Shown here: piece by piece, positions 43,649-52,335 of the stretch
Layout: every line of letters starts with the position of its first letter
Position numbering within the stretch: position 1 is the stretch's first letter
Origin: Acidobacteriota bacterium
Lineage (GTDB): Bacteria; Acidobacteriota; Terriglobia; Terriglobales; Acidobacteriaceae
DNA: 64,000 nucleotides
Assembly: GCA_021780075.1 (NCBI GenBank)
Contig: JAJXZL010000036.1
Location: 146,717-210,716, forward strand
Direction of reading: 5' to 3'
Position numbers and translations under genes: made by a program
Notes under the pieces: model-generated
What the model saw: only the letters and a program-made list of their open reading frames with translations
Told to the model about the DNA's origin: nothing
Databases searched by the model: none

Positions 43649-44464
43649 ATGCCACTCAATTTTGCTTTTACGACTGTCCAGGTTCTCTGGACGCTTACGT
43701 TTGCGGCGCACCTGGTACTGCTGGTGGTCCTGATAGGCCGGGACCGCGCGCGCCGTTTTCCATTCTTCACCGCCGCCATTGCCCTTGCGGCGCTGCGCCT
43801 TCTTTCAAGCCGCCTGCTCTACGGCCGCCTGCCGCAACTGACCATGAGCGAAATCTTTATCGCTTTGGCCGACGTGGCGGCTGTGGTGGCCCTATTGGTG
43901 GTGGGCGACATCGCCCGGCGAGCCTTTCGCACCGTGCAACAGCGCACACTGATCGTCTGGACCGTCGTACTGATGGTTCTTGGTGGACTTGTGCTGGGCT
44001 TCTGGGGTCCGTGGCCGGCCTGGAAGACACTGACCGCGGGCTCACTGCTTTCAACGCTGCAGTTGATGCAGTTGATGGCGCAGAAGACCGCGCTGCTGGT
44101 GGATGTGCTGACCATTGCCCTGGGCGTGCTGGTGCTCCTGTTTGGCCGCCGCTACGGGGCGGGATGGCGCAGCCACGCGCAACAGCTCCTCATTGGACTC
44201 TCCACCGCGTCGCTCAGCCAGATGGCGGTACAGACGATCTGGGGGATCATCGCAAAAACCGCCGTTCCCCACTCCATGGAGGAGTATGAGCACATCCTGG
44301 GCTTACGGGAAAAGCTGCTGAACGGCAGTAACGCAGTCTACTTGCTGGTGCTGATCTGGTGGATCATCTGCCTGTGGATCAACGAGCCTGGCGAAAAGCA
44401 GGAAGCAGCCTCAACCGGCGAAAACATGCCCGCCGGCGAGCTGCCCGAAGACACCCAGAAGTAG
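43649..44464 (+). CDS. Seven-helix membrane protein of unknown function
   Basis: 271 residues with about seven membrane helices (8-28, 38-52, 65-85, 97-118, 148-166, 180-200, 225-245) and a polar tail. Short loops contain RDRARRFP and RKYLL-like basic residues, consistent with a cytoplasmic side. No transporter signature. Common style of Acidobacteria membrane protein. Start 43649 after AAGGAG. Confidence 0.72.
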   Translation: MPLNFAFTTVQVLWTLTFAAHLVLLVVLIGRDRARRFPFFTAAIALAALRLLSSRLLYGRLPQLTMSEIFIALADVAAVVALLVVGDIARRAFRTVQQRTLIVWTVVLMVLGGLVLGFWGPWPAWKTLTAGSLLSTLQLMQLMAQKTALLVDVLTIALGVLVLLFGRRYGAGWRSHAQQLLIGLSTASLSQMAVQTIWGIIAKTAVPHSMEEYEHILGLREKLLNGSNAVYLLVLIWWIICLWINEPGEKQEAASTGENMPAGELPEDTQK

Positions 44465-44502
44465 CGAGCAAACACTTTATTCCAAAATGAGTGCATGCGT
44501 CC

Positions 44503-44531
44503 GGCGGGGATGGAGTCAATCCATCCCCGCC
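44503..44531. terminator. Bidirectional terminator between convergent genes
   Basis: Perfect 12-bp stem GGCGGGGATGGA / TCCATCCCCGCC around GTCAA, then TTTGTTTGC on the plus strand. It sits between the membrane protein gene (+) and the RNB ribonuclease gene (-). Confidence 0.75.
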
Positions 44532-44556
44532 TTTGTTTGCGGCCCTTGCACAGGGC

Positions 44557-46023
44557 TCAAACCGCAAAGTCGATGAATCCGCGCTCCGGGTCGGTGGCGA
44601 TCAGCGTCACCGTGAGCCGGTCGCCCACATCCAGCCCCTTGCCTCCGCGAACCAGCATCCCTTCCACGTGCGGATCGAATGTCCGCACAAAGGTGCCGTA
44701 GTTGTTCACGCCGGTGACGACAGCGCGAAAGCTCTGGCCGATGCGCGGGTGCAGCACCACCGCTGCGATGCGCTTCTGCATCTCGCGCTCCACCTTGCGG
44801 GCTGCGTTTTCCATTTCCGTGCAGCGCTCGGCAATTGCGCTCAGATCGCCCTCGGAGTAGGGTTGCTGCGCGCGCGCCAACCACGCCTTGAGCAGCCTCT
44901 GCGTCACCATGTCAGGAAACCGCCTGTTCGGCGCGGTCGAGTGCGTGTAGTCCTGCACGGCCAGACCGAAATGCCCCGGCGAAACCTCGTCGGGCTTCAC
45001 CAGTACGTACTCGCCCGGCCCCATCAGCTTGACCACGGCCAGCGACAGGTCGGGAAAGCGATCGGGATCCTTCTGCTTCTGCGCCAGCAGAAAGTCGTTG
45101 AGCGCCTTCGAGTCCGGTGTAGCCGGCAGCGTTCCCCCCAGCTTTGCCGCCACCTCGACGATGCGATCCCACCGCTTGGGCGTGCGCACAACACGCCGGA
45201 TAGAGGCCACGTTGGACGTGTCGAAGATTCTGGCGATCACGCCGTTGGCCGCCACCATAAATTCTTCAATCAGCGACGTGGCGCGATTCTTCTCCAACCG
45301 GGCTATCTCGACCGCTTCCTCCGCCAGCATGATGGGCCGTGTCTCAATCGTTTCCAGGTCGAGCGCTCCATGCTGATAGCGGCTGTCAAGCATGCGCTGC
45401 GCCGCTTCATCCTGCAACTTGAGTTGGGCGGCGAGTTCAGCGCTGGCGGCTACCTTTGGCGGTGCCGGGCCCGTGCCCGCCAGCCACGCGCCCACCGAGG
45501 GGTACGCCAGTTGCATGCGATTATGCACCAGCGCGCGGAAGGCTTTGCCCTCGGACACGACGCCGTCTTCGTCCACTTTGAATTCGACGACCAGCGCCAT
45601 GCGGTCCTCGCCTTCATTCAAGGACGTGATGCCCTCTGACAGCTCCGTGGGAAGCATGGGAAAGACCTTGACGCCGGTGTAAACCGAGGTGGTCTCGCTG
45701 CGCGCGTGGCCGTCAATGACCGTGCCCCGGGTGACGCGCGCATCCACATCCGCAACGCCAATCAGCACGCGAATGCGGCCGTCGGGCAGTCGCTCGGCCC
45801 ACTCAATCTGGTCCAGATCCTTTGACGTGTCATTGTCAATCGAGGACCAAAGCAGCGCGCGCAGGTCCACAGTGCCGGGCACCGCGGCAATGTCGGGATG
45901 CGCCTGAATGGCCGCGAGCTCCGTGTCGGTTCCCACGGGAAACTCCGGCTGAAAACCGTGCTCAATCATGGTTGCATGAGCAGCCGCCACGAGGTTGAAG
46001 TGAAAGGGATGAGCGGTGTGCAT
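44557..46023 (-). CDS. RNB-domain ribonuclease (RNase II/R family, short)
   Basis: 488 residues, shorter than RNase R (about 800) or RNase II (about 640). The RNB domain shows the acidic catalytic patch SSIDNDTSKDLDQIEW and IGVADVDARV, and YTHSTAPNRRFPDMVTQRLL late. A C-terminal S1-like segment (FRAVVTGVNNYGTFVRTFDPHVEGMLV) is the RNA exit or entry domain. It degrades RNA 3' to 5'. N-terminal cold-shock domains appear missing, so it is a compact form. Confidence 0.9.
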   Translation of the reverse strand: MHTAHPFHFNLVAAAHATMIEHGFQPEFPVGTDTELAAIQAHPDIAAVPGTVDLRALLWSSIDNDTSKDLDQIEWAERLPDGRIRVLIGVADVDARVTRGTVIDGHARSETTSVYTGVKVFPMLPTELSEGITSLNEGEDRMALVVEFKVDEDGVVSEGKAFRALVHNRMQLAYPSVGAWLAGTGPAPPKVAASAELAAQLKLQDEAAQRMLDSRYQHGALDLETIETRPIMLAEEAVEIARLEKNRATSLIEEFMVAANGVIARIFDTSNVASIRRVVRTPKRWDRIVEVAAKLGGTLPATPDSKALNDFLLAQKQKDPDRFPDLSLAVVKLMGPGEYVLVKPDEVSPGHFGLAVQDYTHSTAPNRRFPDMVTQRLLKAWLARAQQPYSEGDLSAIAERCTEMENAARKVEREMQKRIAAVVLHPRIGQSFRAVVTGVNNYGTFVRTFDPHVEGMLVRGGKGLDVGDRLTVTLIATDPERGFIDFAV

Positions 46024-46143
46024 CGCGAATCGAACTCCTCAAAAGCGAAGAGCCAGCCTACCACGCCGGGCAGATGTTGGGCAGACGCAAAGAGGCGGCC
46101 AACTCTCTGGCCGCCTCCTGCTCCGCCATGCGCCGTGTTCAGG

Positions 46144-47640
46144 CTATTGGATACCCAGGTCAGAGAGCACCTTGGGTTTCGACTCATCCACAGACAGCAG
46201 GTTGTGGCAGACCGCACAATCCTGCGGAATGGAGGCACCATCCTTGGCCGTATGGTCGCCGTCGTGACAGCGGAAGCAGCCCGGATAGCTCATATGTCCG
46301 ATGTGATTGGGATGCGTTCCCCAGGTCACCTTCATATCCGGAAACACGTTCTCACTGTAGAGGGTCACGAGTTGTTTACCCGCGGCCTGCACCAGGTCGG
46401 CCTTCGTGGCCAGCACTTCAGGGTTGCTGCTGCGATAGAAGGCCTCAAGCTGCGCGGGAATTTTTGCATTCGCGTCAGCCTGGCTGGCATAACTGGCCTT
46501 CAGCAGCACCAGGCCTTCCTTGTGGATCCAGGGCAGCGACGGGCTCACCGCACCAACGGCCATGGCCTGATTGATTGCCTCCTCGGCGGTCACAAAGGTG
46601 TGCGCGGCGCGGTTGTGGCAATCGATGCAGTCCATCAACCGACGCTGGCCCTGCGGAACGGCACCATTCAGCGAGGATGCTGCGAACACGGTCTCAGAAC
46701 CGTCTGCGTTTTGCTTCGCTACCCATGGGATGTTCGTCCGGCTGGTATCGGTTGCGATGTATTCGATGTGGCCCAGATGTACGCCGTGAATGCCGGTCAG
46801 ATGCGAGAGGCCATCGAGCCCGCCCAGGTGGAGCACGATCACGCTCTGCGTTTCTGTGTTCTGCTCGTCGTCGGCAAAGGCGGACTTGACCAGCAGCTTC
46901 TCTCCCACAAACTTGGCGGGCGTGTGGCATCCCTCGCAGATTATGCGCGCCGGACGCAGATTCATTACGGGCGAAGGAATCGGCGTGGGATACCGTTTGA
47001 ACGCGACCTCCACCAACTGCTTGGTGCCGTCCACCTTGGCGGCAAAGTACGACTCCGCGCCCGAGCCGATGTGGCAGTCAACGCAGGTCACATGCGAGTG
47101 CGGAGAGATCTTGTAGGCCGTGTACTCCGGCTGCATCACATGGCAGGAAGCCCCGCAGAACTGCGGCGAATCCATGTAGGCCGCTCCGCGATAACTCGCC
47201 ATGGACACCACCACGAAGTTGATGATGGTGGCGACCAGCACGATATCGACGCCGTGGCGGAAAATCCGGTCGTTGAAATCAACCTTGGGATAGACCGCGG
47301 GAATCTTACCGGCCTTCTGCAACGCCCTGTGGCGCACATAGATGCCTACAGGAATCAGCGCCAGTCCCAGCACGAACAAGGCGGGCAGGATCAGATTAAA
47401 AATGATTCCCAGATATGGATTATTATTGGGCCGGGCAAACACCTCCATCAGCCAATTGCCGATCATGGTCACGCCAGCAGCGGTCGTGATGGCGCCGCCG
47501 GCCAGGCTGATGGGATTGTTGCCGAAAAATAGTGCAGGCCGTACCCAGTGCTCGCGGAACCTCAAACTCAGGAATATTGGCACGTCGCCCTCAGGTCGTG
47601 AGTAAGTGGCCCGCCGAGAACGGCGGGCCGAAGAAAGCAT
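46144..47640 (-). CDS. Hexaheme NapC/NirT-type membrane cytochrome c (quinol dehydrogenase)
   Basis: 498 residues. Two N-terminal membrane helices (about 43-62, 80-100) and a third (about 129-150) are followed by a periplasmic domain with six heme sites: FCGASCH (C-x3-CH), CVDCH, CEGCH, CIDCH, CFRCH, CAVCH. The C-x3-CH form at the first site is unusual for general c hemes but known in NapC/NirT-like quinol dehydrogenases. It likely oxidises menaquinol and feeds the cytochromes encoded upstream in the operon: two monoheme c cytochromes, the decaheme MtrA/DmsE protein and the barrel protein. Stop-to-start distance to the small cytochrome gene is 1 bp. Confidence 0.9.
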   Translation of the reverse strand: MLSSARRSRRATYSRPEGDVPIFLSLRFREHWVRPALFFGNNPISLAGGAITTAAGVTMIGNWLMEVFARPNNNPYLGIIFNLILPALFVLGLALIPVGIYVRHRALQKAGKIPAVYPKVDFNDRIFRHGVDIVLVATIINFVVVSMASYRGAAYMDSPQFCGASCHVMQPEYTAYKISPHSHVTCVDCHIGSGAESYFAAKVDGTKQLVEVAFKRYPTPIPSPVMNLRPARIICEGCHTPAKFVGEKLLVKSAFADDEQNTETQSVIVLHLGGLDGLSHLTGIHGVHLGHIEYIATDTSRTNIPWVAKQNADGSETVFAASSLNGAVPQGQRRLMDCIDCHNRAAHTFVTAEEAINQAMAVGAVSPSLPWIHKEGLVLLKASYASQADANAKIPAQLEAFYRSSNPEVLATKADLVQAAGKQLVTLYSENVFPDMKVTWGTHPNHIGHMSYPGCFRCHDGDHTAKDGASIPQDCAVCHNLLSVDESKPKVLSDLGIQ

Positions 47641-47641
47641 C

Positions 47642-47962
47642 CTACTTCAAGCCGCGGAAATAGACCACCGCATCCTTGATCTGTGCATCGGTCAGCTTAC
47701 CCTTGAAAGCCGGCATCTTGGCCTTGCCATCTGTGGTGGCCTTGATCATCTCGGCCTCAGTCAGCTTCTTCATTTCAGGACTGGCGAGCGGCACCACCTT
47801 CATCATCTTGGCCGCCGGTGTGTCCGCCGCGCCCTTGGCGCCATGGCACATCTGGCACTTCGCCTTATACGTCGCCTCGCCCGAAGATTGGGCGAAGCTC
47901 ATGGAACCGGCCAGACATACTGCAGCAGCCAGCACCGCCAGGGATCGAATCGTTTTCGTCAT
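47642..47962 (-). CDS. Small periplasmic cytochrome c (monoheme), copy B
   Basis: 106 residues. Signal peptide (SLAVLAAAVCLAGSMSFAQ), then cytochrome c with heme site KCQMCHG, followed by GAADTPAAKMMKVVPL and a likely axial methionine KMPAFKGKLTD, ending VVYFRGLK. Very like the gene at 48157 (about half or more of the residues by eye), so a tandem duplicate. Probably a periplasmic electron shuttle between the NapC-type protein and the outer-membrane conduit. Confidence 0.92.
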   Translation of the reverse strand: MTKTIRSLAVLAAAVCLAGSMSFAQSSGEATYKAKCQMCHGAKGAADTPAAKMMKVVPLASPEMKKLTEAEMIKATTDGKAKMPAFKGKLTDAQIKDAVVYFRGLK

Positions 47963-48156
47963 TGCATGACTCCTTCGAAATCTTCCACGGCCAGGTTGCC
48001 TACGGGCGTTCCCGCCATGAAACTTCCACTACACAGTTGAACCCCAACGGCGCAGATGAGTCGCCGGGATTGGATTTTTAAAGTACAGGTGACCTGTCAC
48101 GCGGGACCGGCGCAATCCCCCATCGCGCACGGGAACTGGGCCGGTCATGCCTCGCA

Positions 48157-48480
48157 CTATTTCAAAAATGTGCGAAAGTAGGATACCGCGCTGTTGATCT
48201 GCACGTCGGTCAGCTTGCCCTTGTACGGTTGCATTTTGCCCATGCCGTTGCGAACGGCCTCAACCATCTTCGCCTCGGTGAATCCCTTCACCTCAGGATC
48301 GGTAATCGGCTTCACCTTCATTGCTTTGGCCGCCGGGGTTTCTGCTAATCCCTTTGCGCCATGGCACATCTGGCACTTGGACTTGTACAGCGCTTCGCCG
48401 GAAGACTGGGCAAAGCCCACAGCGCCTGCCAAAAGGATGGTTGCTACCAGCGCTACATGGAATCGAATCTTCTTGCTCAT
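48157..48480 (-). CDS. Small periplasmic cytochrome c (monoheme), copy A
   Basis: 107 residues; start at 48480 is at the signal peptide (MSKKIRFHVALVATILLAGA). Heme site KCQMCHGAKG; putative axial methionine in GMGKMQPYKGKLTD. The part before 48480 in the ORF track is unlikely to be translated. It lies between the barrel gene and its paralogue at 47642, in the same operon. Type: class I c, CcoP/c-555-like. Confidence 0.9.
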   Translation of the reverse strand: MSKKIRFHVALVATILLAGAVGFAQSSGEALYKSKCQMCHGAKGLAETPAAKAMKVKPITDPEVKGFTEAKMVEAVRNGMGKMQPYKGKLTDVQINSAVSYFRTFLK

Positions 48481-48697
48481 GGTGATGCTCCTGAATAATC
48501 TCCGCGCCCTTCGGACGCCCGCAGGCGCTTCAGGACGTGTCCGGCGGCCCCAAGAAAATCCTTGTTGGCGCCGGTTGCTCCGGATCGACATTCCTTGTCC
48601 TCGAACGATTTCACCCCTTCTTCAAAAGAAGGGGTGAGATCGTAAAACCCCCGAATTCCGTTCGCCACTAAAATCTTCAGCGTGGCGGCGGTCTCGG

Positions 48698-51307
48698 TTA
48701 GAACTCGTAATGCACTGCAAGAGTCACATTATTCGCATGGAAGTTCCGCGGCGCGGTCAGTCCGGAAGGCGATTCCGTAAGACCGGTCGGGCCAGTTAAA
48801 GTTGAGGATGTGCATGGAACAACCGTTGCCGTATACGACACTGAAGTGCTGCAGTACGGCGAGCCGGAAGGACCGCCCTCGCCGTAGCCGTAGAAGTTGT
48901 ATTCCGCTCTCCAAGTCAATCCCGGATGAATCGTCCATGCGAGATTCAAATAGGGGGACTGATACGTAGACGCCAGAGAGCCAAGTACGCCTCGCGCGTC
49001 GTTGAAGAACTGGCTGCCGTTCACCGAGCTGATGCGATAGCCAATATTGGAGTGAACGGATTTGACAGGAGACAGACTGAGAGCCACCGATCCATATTGC
49101 GTGGGGGCATCCATGAAGTCCCTGGCGATAAAGTCCACGAGATTGGTCGTTCCTCTGCCGAATACGCCAGGGCAGATATTCGGTGCGCCGCTGCTTGTGA
49201 GGGTGGCAGTCCCCGGATACCCAGGACCTGCAGCGCCGCTCGTGTAGCAGATGTTGGTTGCTGTGTACACATCGCTAAAGGAGTAATTGAAATCGAGCCC
49301 ATAGCGATCATTCGGGAACAGCGCCGCGCCCAGGCTTGCAACCCGGCTGTGATCCACGTGATCGATCGGCATGATGTACGCAGCAGCGCCCGATGCAACA
49401 TCTGCCTGGTTGTTGTTGGTGTTGTTGTGGCGTTCCAGGTCGTTGAATGCGCCTGACAACGTCGCCCAGGGCCTCGGCCTGTACCTGGTATGCACTCTGT
49501 AGTGCCTCGTCTGGCGCGGAGTAAGCGGGGTGAACGCGTTGTCGTTGTAGAGCACCTCGGCCGTACCATTGAGATCCCAGTTGTTCGTGGGCCGCAGAGC
49601 GGCGTTGAAGATGCCGCCGCTTTCATTGATTGTGACGGTGCCGTGGAATGGGTCAGTCGACGTATCCACTGTACCGGTGTGCGGCACGCCCTCACCGATT
49701 TTGTGCGTACCGTAGCGATAGGTGAGCGCGAACGTTGCACGTGACGCAGCATCCCAGGTCGCCGTGAGGTTATTGGTCAGGAATGACTGGCCAAAGTAGT
49801 TATAGGTGAGAACACCGTTGATGCCATGCGGAAGTGACTGGGCATGTCCAACGGTCAGCGGTCCGGAGTAATTGATGGTTTCATTCGGCGCACCCGGCGT
49901 AGACCAGGTAGTTGCCTGCGGAAGGTCGGAATATCCCGGTTGCTGGACGCTGGAGTAGTTCACCTGGTCAGTGAGGCTGAAGGCTTTGGCTAACTGCCAG
50001 ACGATCCCGTAATCGGCAGCGACCACCGCCCGATGCCCCTTGCCGAAGCCGTTATATTGAAGCGCGCGTATGGCTCCGGTCTTGCCCGTCATCAGCCCCT
50101 GAAAATTCTCAGAGTAGTTGGGCATGTCCATGTTCGCGAGGGTATAGCGAAAATCGCCATTCATCGAGACGTTCTTGATGCTTGAGCTTTGCAGCCGCAA
50201 GATCTCGGTCGGAAAGAGAACCCGCGTCGGCTGTGTGCGCATATAGCTGGTCATGACGGAGCACGCCGGGTTGATGACCGGCATGCCGCCCGGAGTCTGC
50301 GGAGCCGAGAGCAGCGGAAGACCGCCCATGCTGGCTGCGTTGCAGGCACCGAGGCCGTAGGGATTCTGGCTGTCCCAGCCGCCAAGATACACGGGCGTTC
50401 CATCCGCCTCCTGCACCATAAAGCTGTTCGGGTTCAGCGTGAAATAGGAGTCCGCTTTGTAATGGGTGATCTGCTCTTCAAACGTGAGCTTGGTGCCGTC
50501 TACAGGCTTCCAATCGAGCGCGCCCAGGAAAAAGTCATTGCTGTTGCGCTGAAATTGCTGGAGCACTGTGTCGTAACTGAAGACTCCGTAACCTCCCGGG
50601 CTAAGCGTCGGGCCCTGGAAGATATTCTGCGAGTATCCGAAACGATAAGTCACCTTCGAGAGCGGATAGATTGTCAGGTTGGTGTCCGTCATGCGGCGCA
50701 CCGTGTTGAACAGCACAGGCGATTGGTTGAGCTCCGGCCATGCGAGCGCACCCGTGGGCGAGCCGGTGGGCCCGATTGGAATCGACTTGCCGGGAACAAT
50801 ATTCGGATTGCCCAGCAGGTCGTAGTCGAAGTACTGGCGGTCGCGCCGGAAGAGTCCCGAGAACTCGTAGACCTTATCCTTGGAGACATCCAGCTTGGCA
50901 AAGTTGTTGGGATCGCCGCCGAATCCGTTGCCGATGGCACTGAGGTCATCGACAAGGGTGTGCTTTTTGCCCGGCAGCGCATGCATTGCAAAGGTTTGGC
51001 CAAGCACGCGGGGCCCGGATTGCATGTTGACCAGCGTGCTGTACATGGCTGGACTACCCGAGAGACCTACCATGTGCCCACCGAGGTCCACTGTCTGATG
51101 GGATGAATACCCATCCGGGGTTGTCATCGGTGTCGTCTGCGTTGGAATTTGGGCAGCCGATGTGCCCGTCATGATGATAAGTAAAATGGCTACTGCAATG
51201 CTCCCGGAGATCCACTGGATCTTTGCGAGAGAGGGCTGTTGATTGGACAGCCAAGAAAACCAGCCTAACCTCTTCATATGAAGCCTCGCTCGAAAAATGT
51301 TGCTCAC
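48698..51307 (-). CDS. Large outer-membrane beta-barrel protein (MtrB/PioB/DmsF-like)
   Basis: 869 residues. N-terminal signal region around residues 34-52 (SGSIAVAILLIIMTGTSAAQ), then dense amphipathic strands with aromatic ends finishing in ...TLAVHYEF, the terminal Phe being typical of barrel proteins. Placed between a decaheme MtrA/DmsE-family gene and monoheme cytochromes, it matches the porin of a porin-cytochrome electron conduit. The N-terminal CxxC motif of Shewanella MtrB was not seen. Alternative: an unrelated large porin. Start could be at Met11 (51277). Confidence 0.78.
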   Translation of the reverse strand: MSNIFRARLHMKRLGWFSWLSNQQPSLAKIQWISGSIAVAILLIIMTGTSAAQIPTQTTPMTTPDGYSSHQTVDLGGHMVGLSGSPAMYSTLVNMQSGPRVLGQTFAMHALPGKKHTLVDDLSAIGNGFGGDPNNFAKLDVSKDKVYEFSGLFRRDRQYFDYDLLGNPNIVPGKSIPIGPTGSPTGALAWPELNQSPVLFNTVRRMTDTNLTIYPLSKVTYRFGYSQNIFQGPTLSPGGYGVFSYDTVLQQFQRNSNDFFLGALDWKPVDGTKLTFEEQITHYKADSYFTLNPNSFMVQEADGTPVYLGGWDSQNPYGLGACNAASMGGLPLLSAPQTPGGMPVINPACSVMTSYMRTQPTRVLFPTEILRLQSSSIKNVSMNGDFRYTLANMDMPNYSENFQGLMTGKTGAIRALQYNGFGKGHRAVVAADYGIVWQLAKAFSLTDQVNYSSVQQPGYSDLPQATTWSTPGAPNETINYSGPLTVGHAQSLPHGINGVLTYNYFGQSFLTNNLTATWDAASRATFALTYRYGTHKIGEGVPHTGTVDTSTDPFHGTVTINESGGIFNAALRPTNNWDLNGTAEVLYNDNAFTPLTPRQTRHYRVHTRYRPRPWATLSGAFNDLERHNNTNNNQADVASGAAAYIMPIDHVDHSRVASLGAALFPNDRYGLDFNYSFSDVYTATNICYTSGAAGPGYPGTATLTSSGAPNICPGVFGRGTTNLVDFIARDFMDAPTQYGSVALSLSPVKSVHSNIGYRISSVNGSQFFNDARGVLGSLASTYQSPYLNLAWTIHPGLTWRAEYNFYGYGEGGPSGSPYCSTSVSYTATVVPCTSSTLTGPTGLTESPSGLTAPRNFHANNVTLAVHYEF

Positions 51308-51390
51308 ATCGAATTCCTGAACCCGTGTGCGGAGTTAATTCAAAAACTCGGCCGCGCCGTCCATTGACAGGAGAGGCGCGGCGCAGCGCA

Positions 51391-52335
51391 TCACCTGACG
51401 AATGCCTGACTGAGGTTCGATCCGTGAATCATCGTGTGGCAGGCGATACACGGTGTCGAACTCGCCGATCCCTGGCCCATCCCGTGAACCGCGCCTTCAG
51501 CAACGGGGCTGTGGCACTGGTTGCACAACGTGGTAATGCTCGGCATGTTCAGCAGTCGGGCGTTCTGAGAACCGTGCGGCGTATGGCATGCCATGCATCC
51601 CTCTGCCTTGACTGCGGCGTGCTCAAACACGAACGGTCCGCGCGTCTCCATGTGGCACTTGGTGCAGATCATGTTCTGATCAGCCGTGTTTCTCAGGTTG
51701 TTATTCTGGAAGGTTCCGTGAACATCGTGACAGTCGTTGCACTGGATCAGGCCTTCGTTTACCCGGTGGTGAAACGGCATATCGAACGATGGCTTCACGT
51801 CGGTGTGGCACTGATAGCAGAGCTTCGGCTGCGATGCCTTCAGCAGGTGCGCCTGATCTGTACTGGCGTGCACGCTGTGGCAGCCGATGCAACTCACCCC
51901 TCCCTTGGCATGAGGCGAGCGCAGGAAGTCAGGATGCGTGCCCGCGTGGCAGGTCAGGCATTTGGCATCCACGTCCTTTGCCGTAGCCTTGGCGGGATTG
52001 AAGATTTTGCTTGCGTCACCGCCGCCATCCACGTGCGCCTTGCCCGGACCATGACAGCCCTCGCAGGTAACACCGGATTTGCCGTGCATCATGGCAATTT
52101 TGTTGTGCGGATTATTGGCAAACCCCTTTGCCACTTCCTCGTGGCAGGTTGCGCAGGTGTCCTGGCCCACATAGTCGCTGGGGGCCGCTTGTTTGGCCTG
52201 CACATTGGCCTGCTTTGCTCCGCTTGCTGGAGCAGCTATTGCAGTGGCGCAAAGCATGCTCGCGCCCAACAGCAACATCAAACAGACTCGCAGTCCCGGC
52301 AACTTTCCCGGAGCCGCACTTTTTAGCAATCGCAT
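51391..52335 (-). CDS. Decaheme c-type cytochrome, MtrA/DmsE family
   Basis: 314 residues; start at 52335 follows AAAGGC. Signal peptide with VCLMLLLGASMLCATAIAA. Ten CxxCH sites, in order: CATCH, CEGCH, CLTCH, CIGCH, CYQCH, CNDCH, CTKCH, CMACH, CNQCH, CIACH, exactly the decaheme number and length (about 320) of MtrA/DmsE/PioA. Such cytochromes sit in or beside an outer-membrane barrel and carry electrons out of or into the cell. It heads the minus-strand operon and is divergent from a Crp/Fnr regulator. Confidence 0.93.
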   Translation of the reverse strand: MRLLKSAAPGKLPGLRVCLMLLLGASMLCATAIAAPASGAKQANVQAKQAAPSDYVGQDTCATCHEEVAKGFANNPHNKIAMMHGKSGVTCEGCHGPGKAHVDGGGDASKIFNPAKATAKDVDAKCLTCHAGTHPDFLRSPHAKGGVSCIGCHSVHASTDQAHLLKASQPKLCYQCHTDVKPSFDMPFHHRVNEGLIQCNDCHDVHGTFQNNNLRNTADQNMICTKCHMETRGPFVFEHAAVKAEGCMACHTPHGSQNARLLNMPSITTLCNQCHSPVAEGAVHGMGQGSASSTPCIACHTMIHGSNLSQAFVR

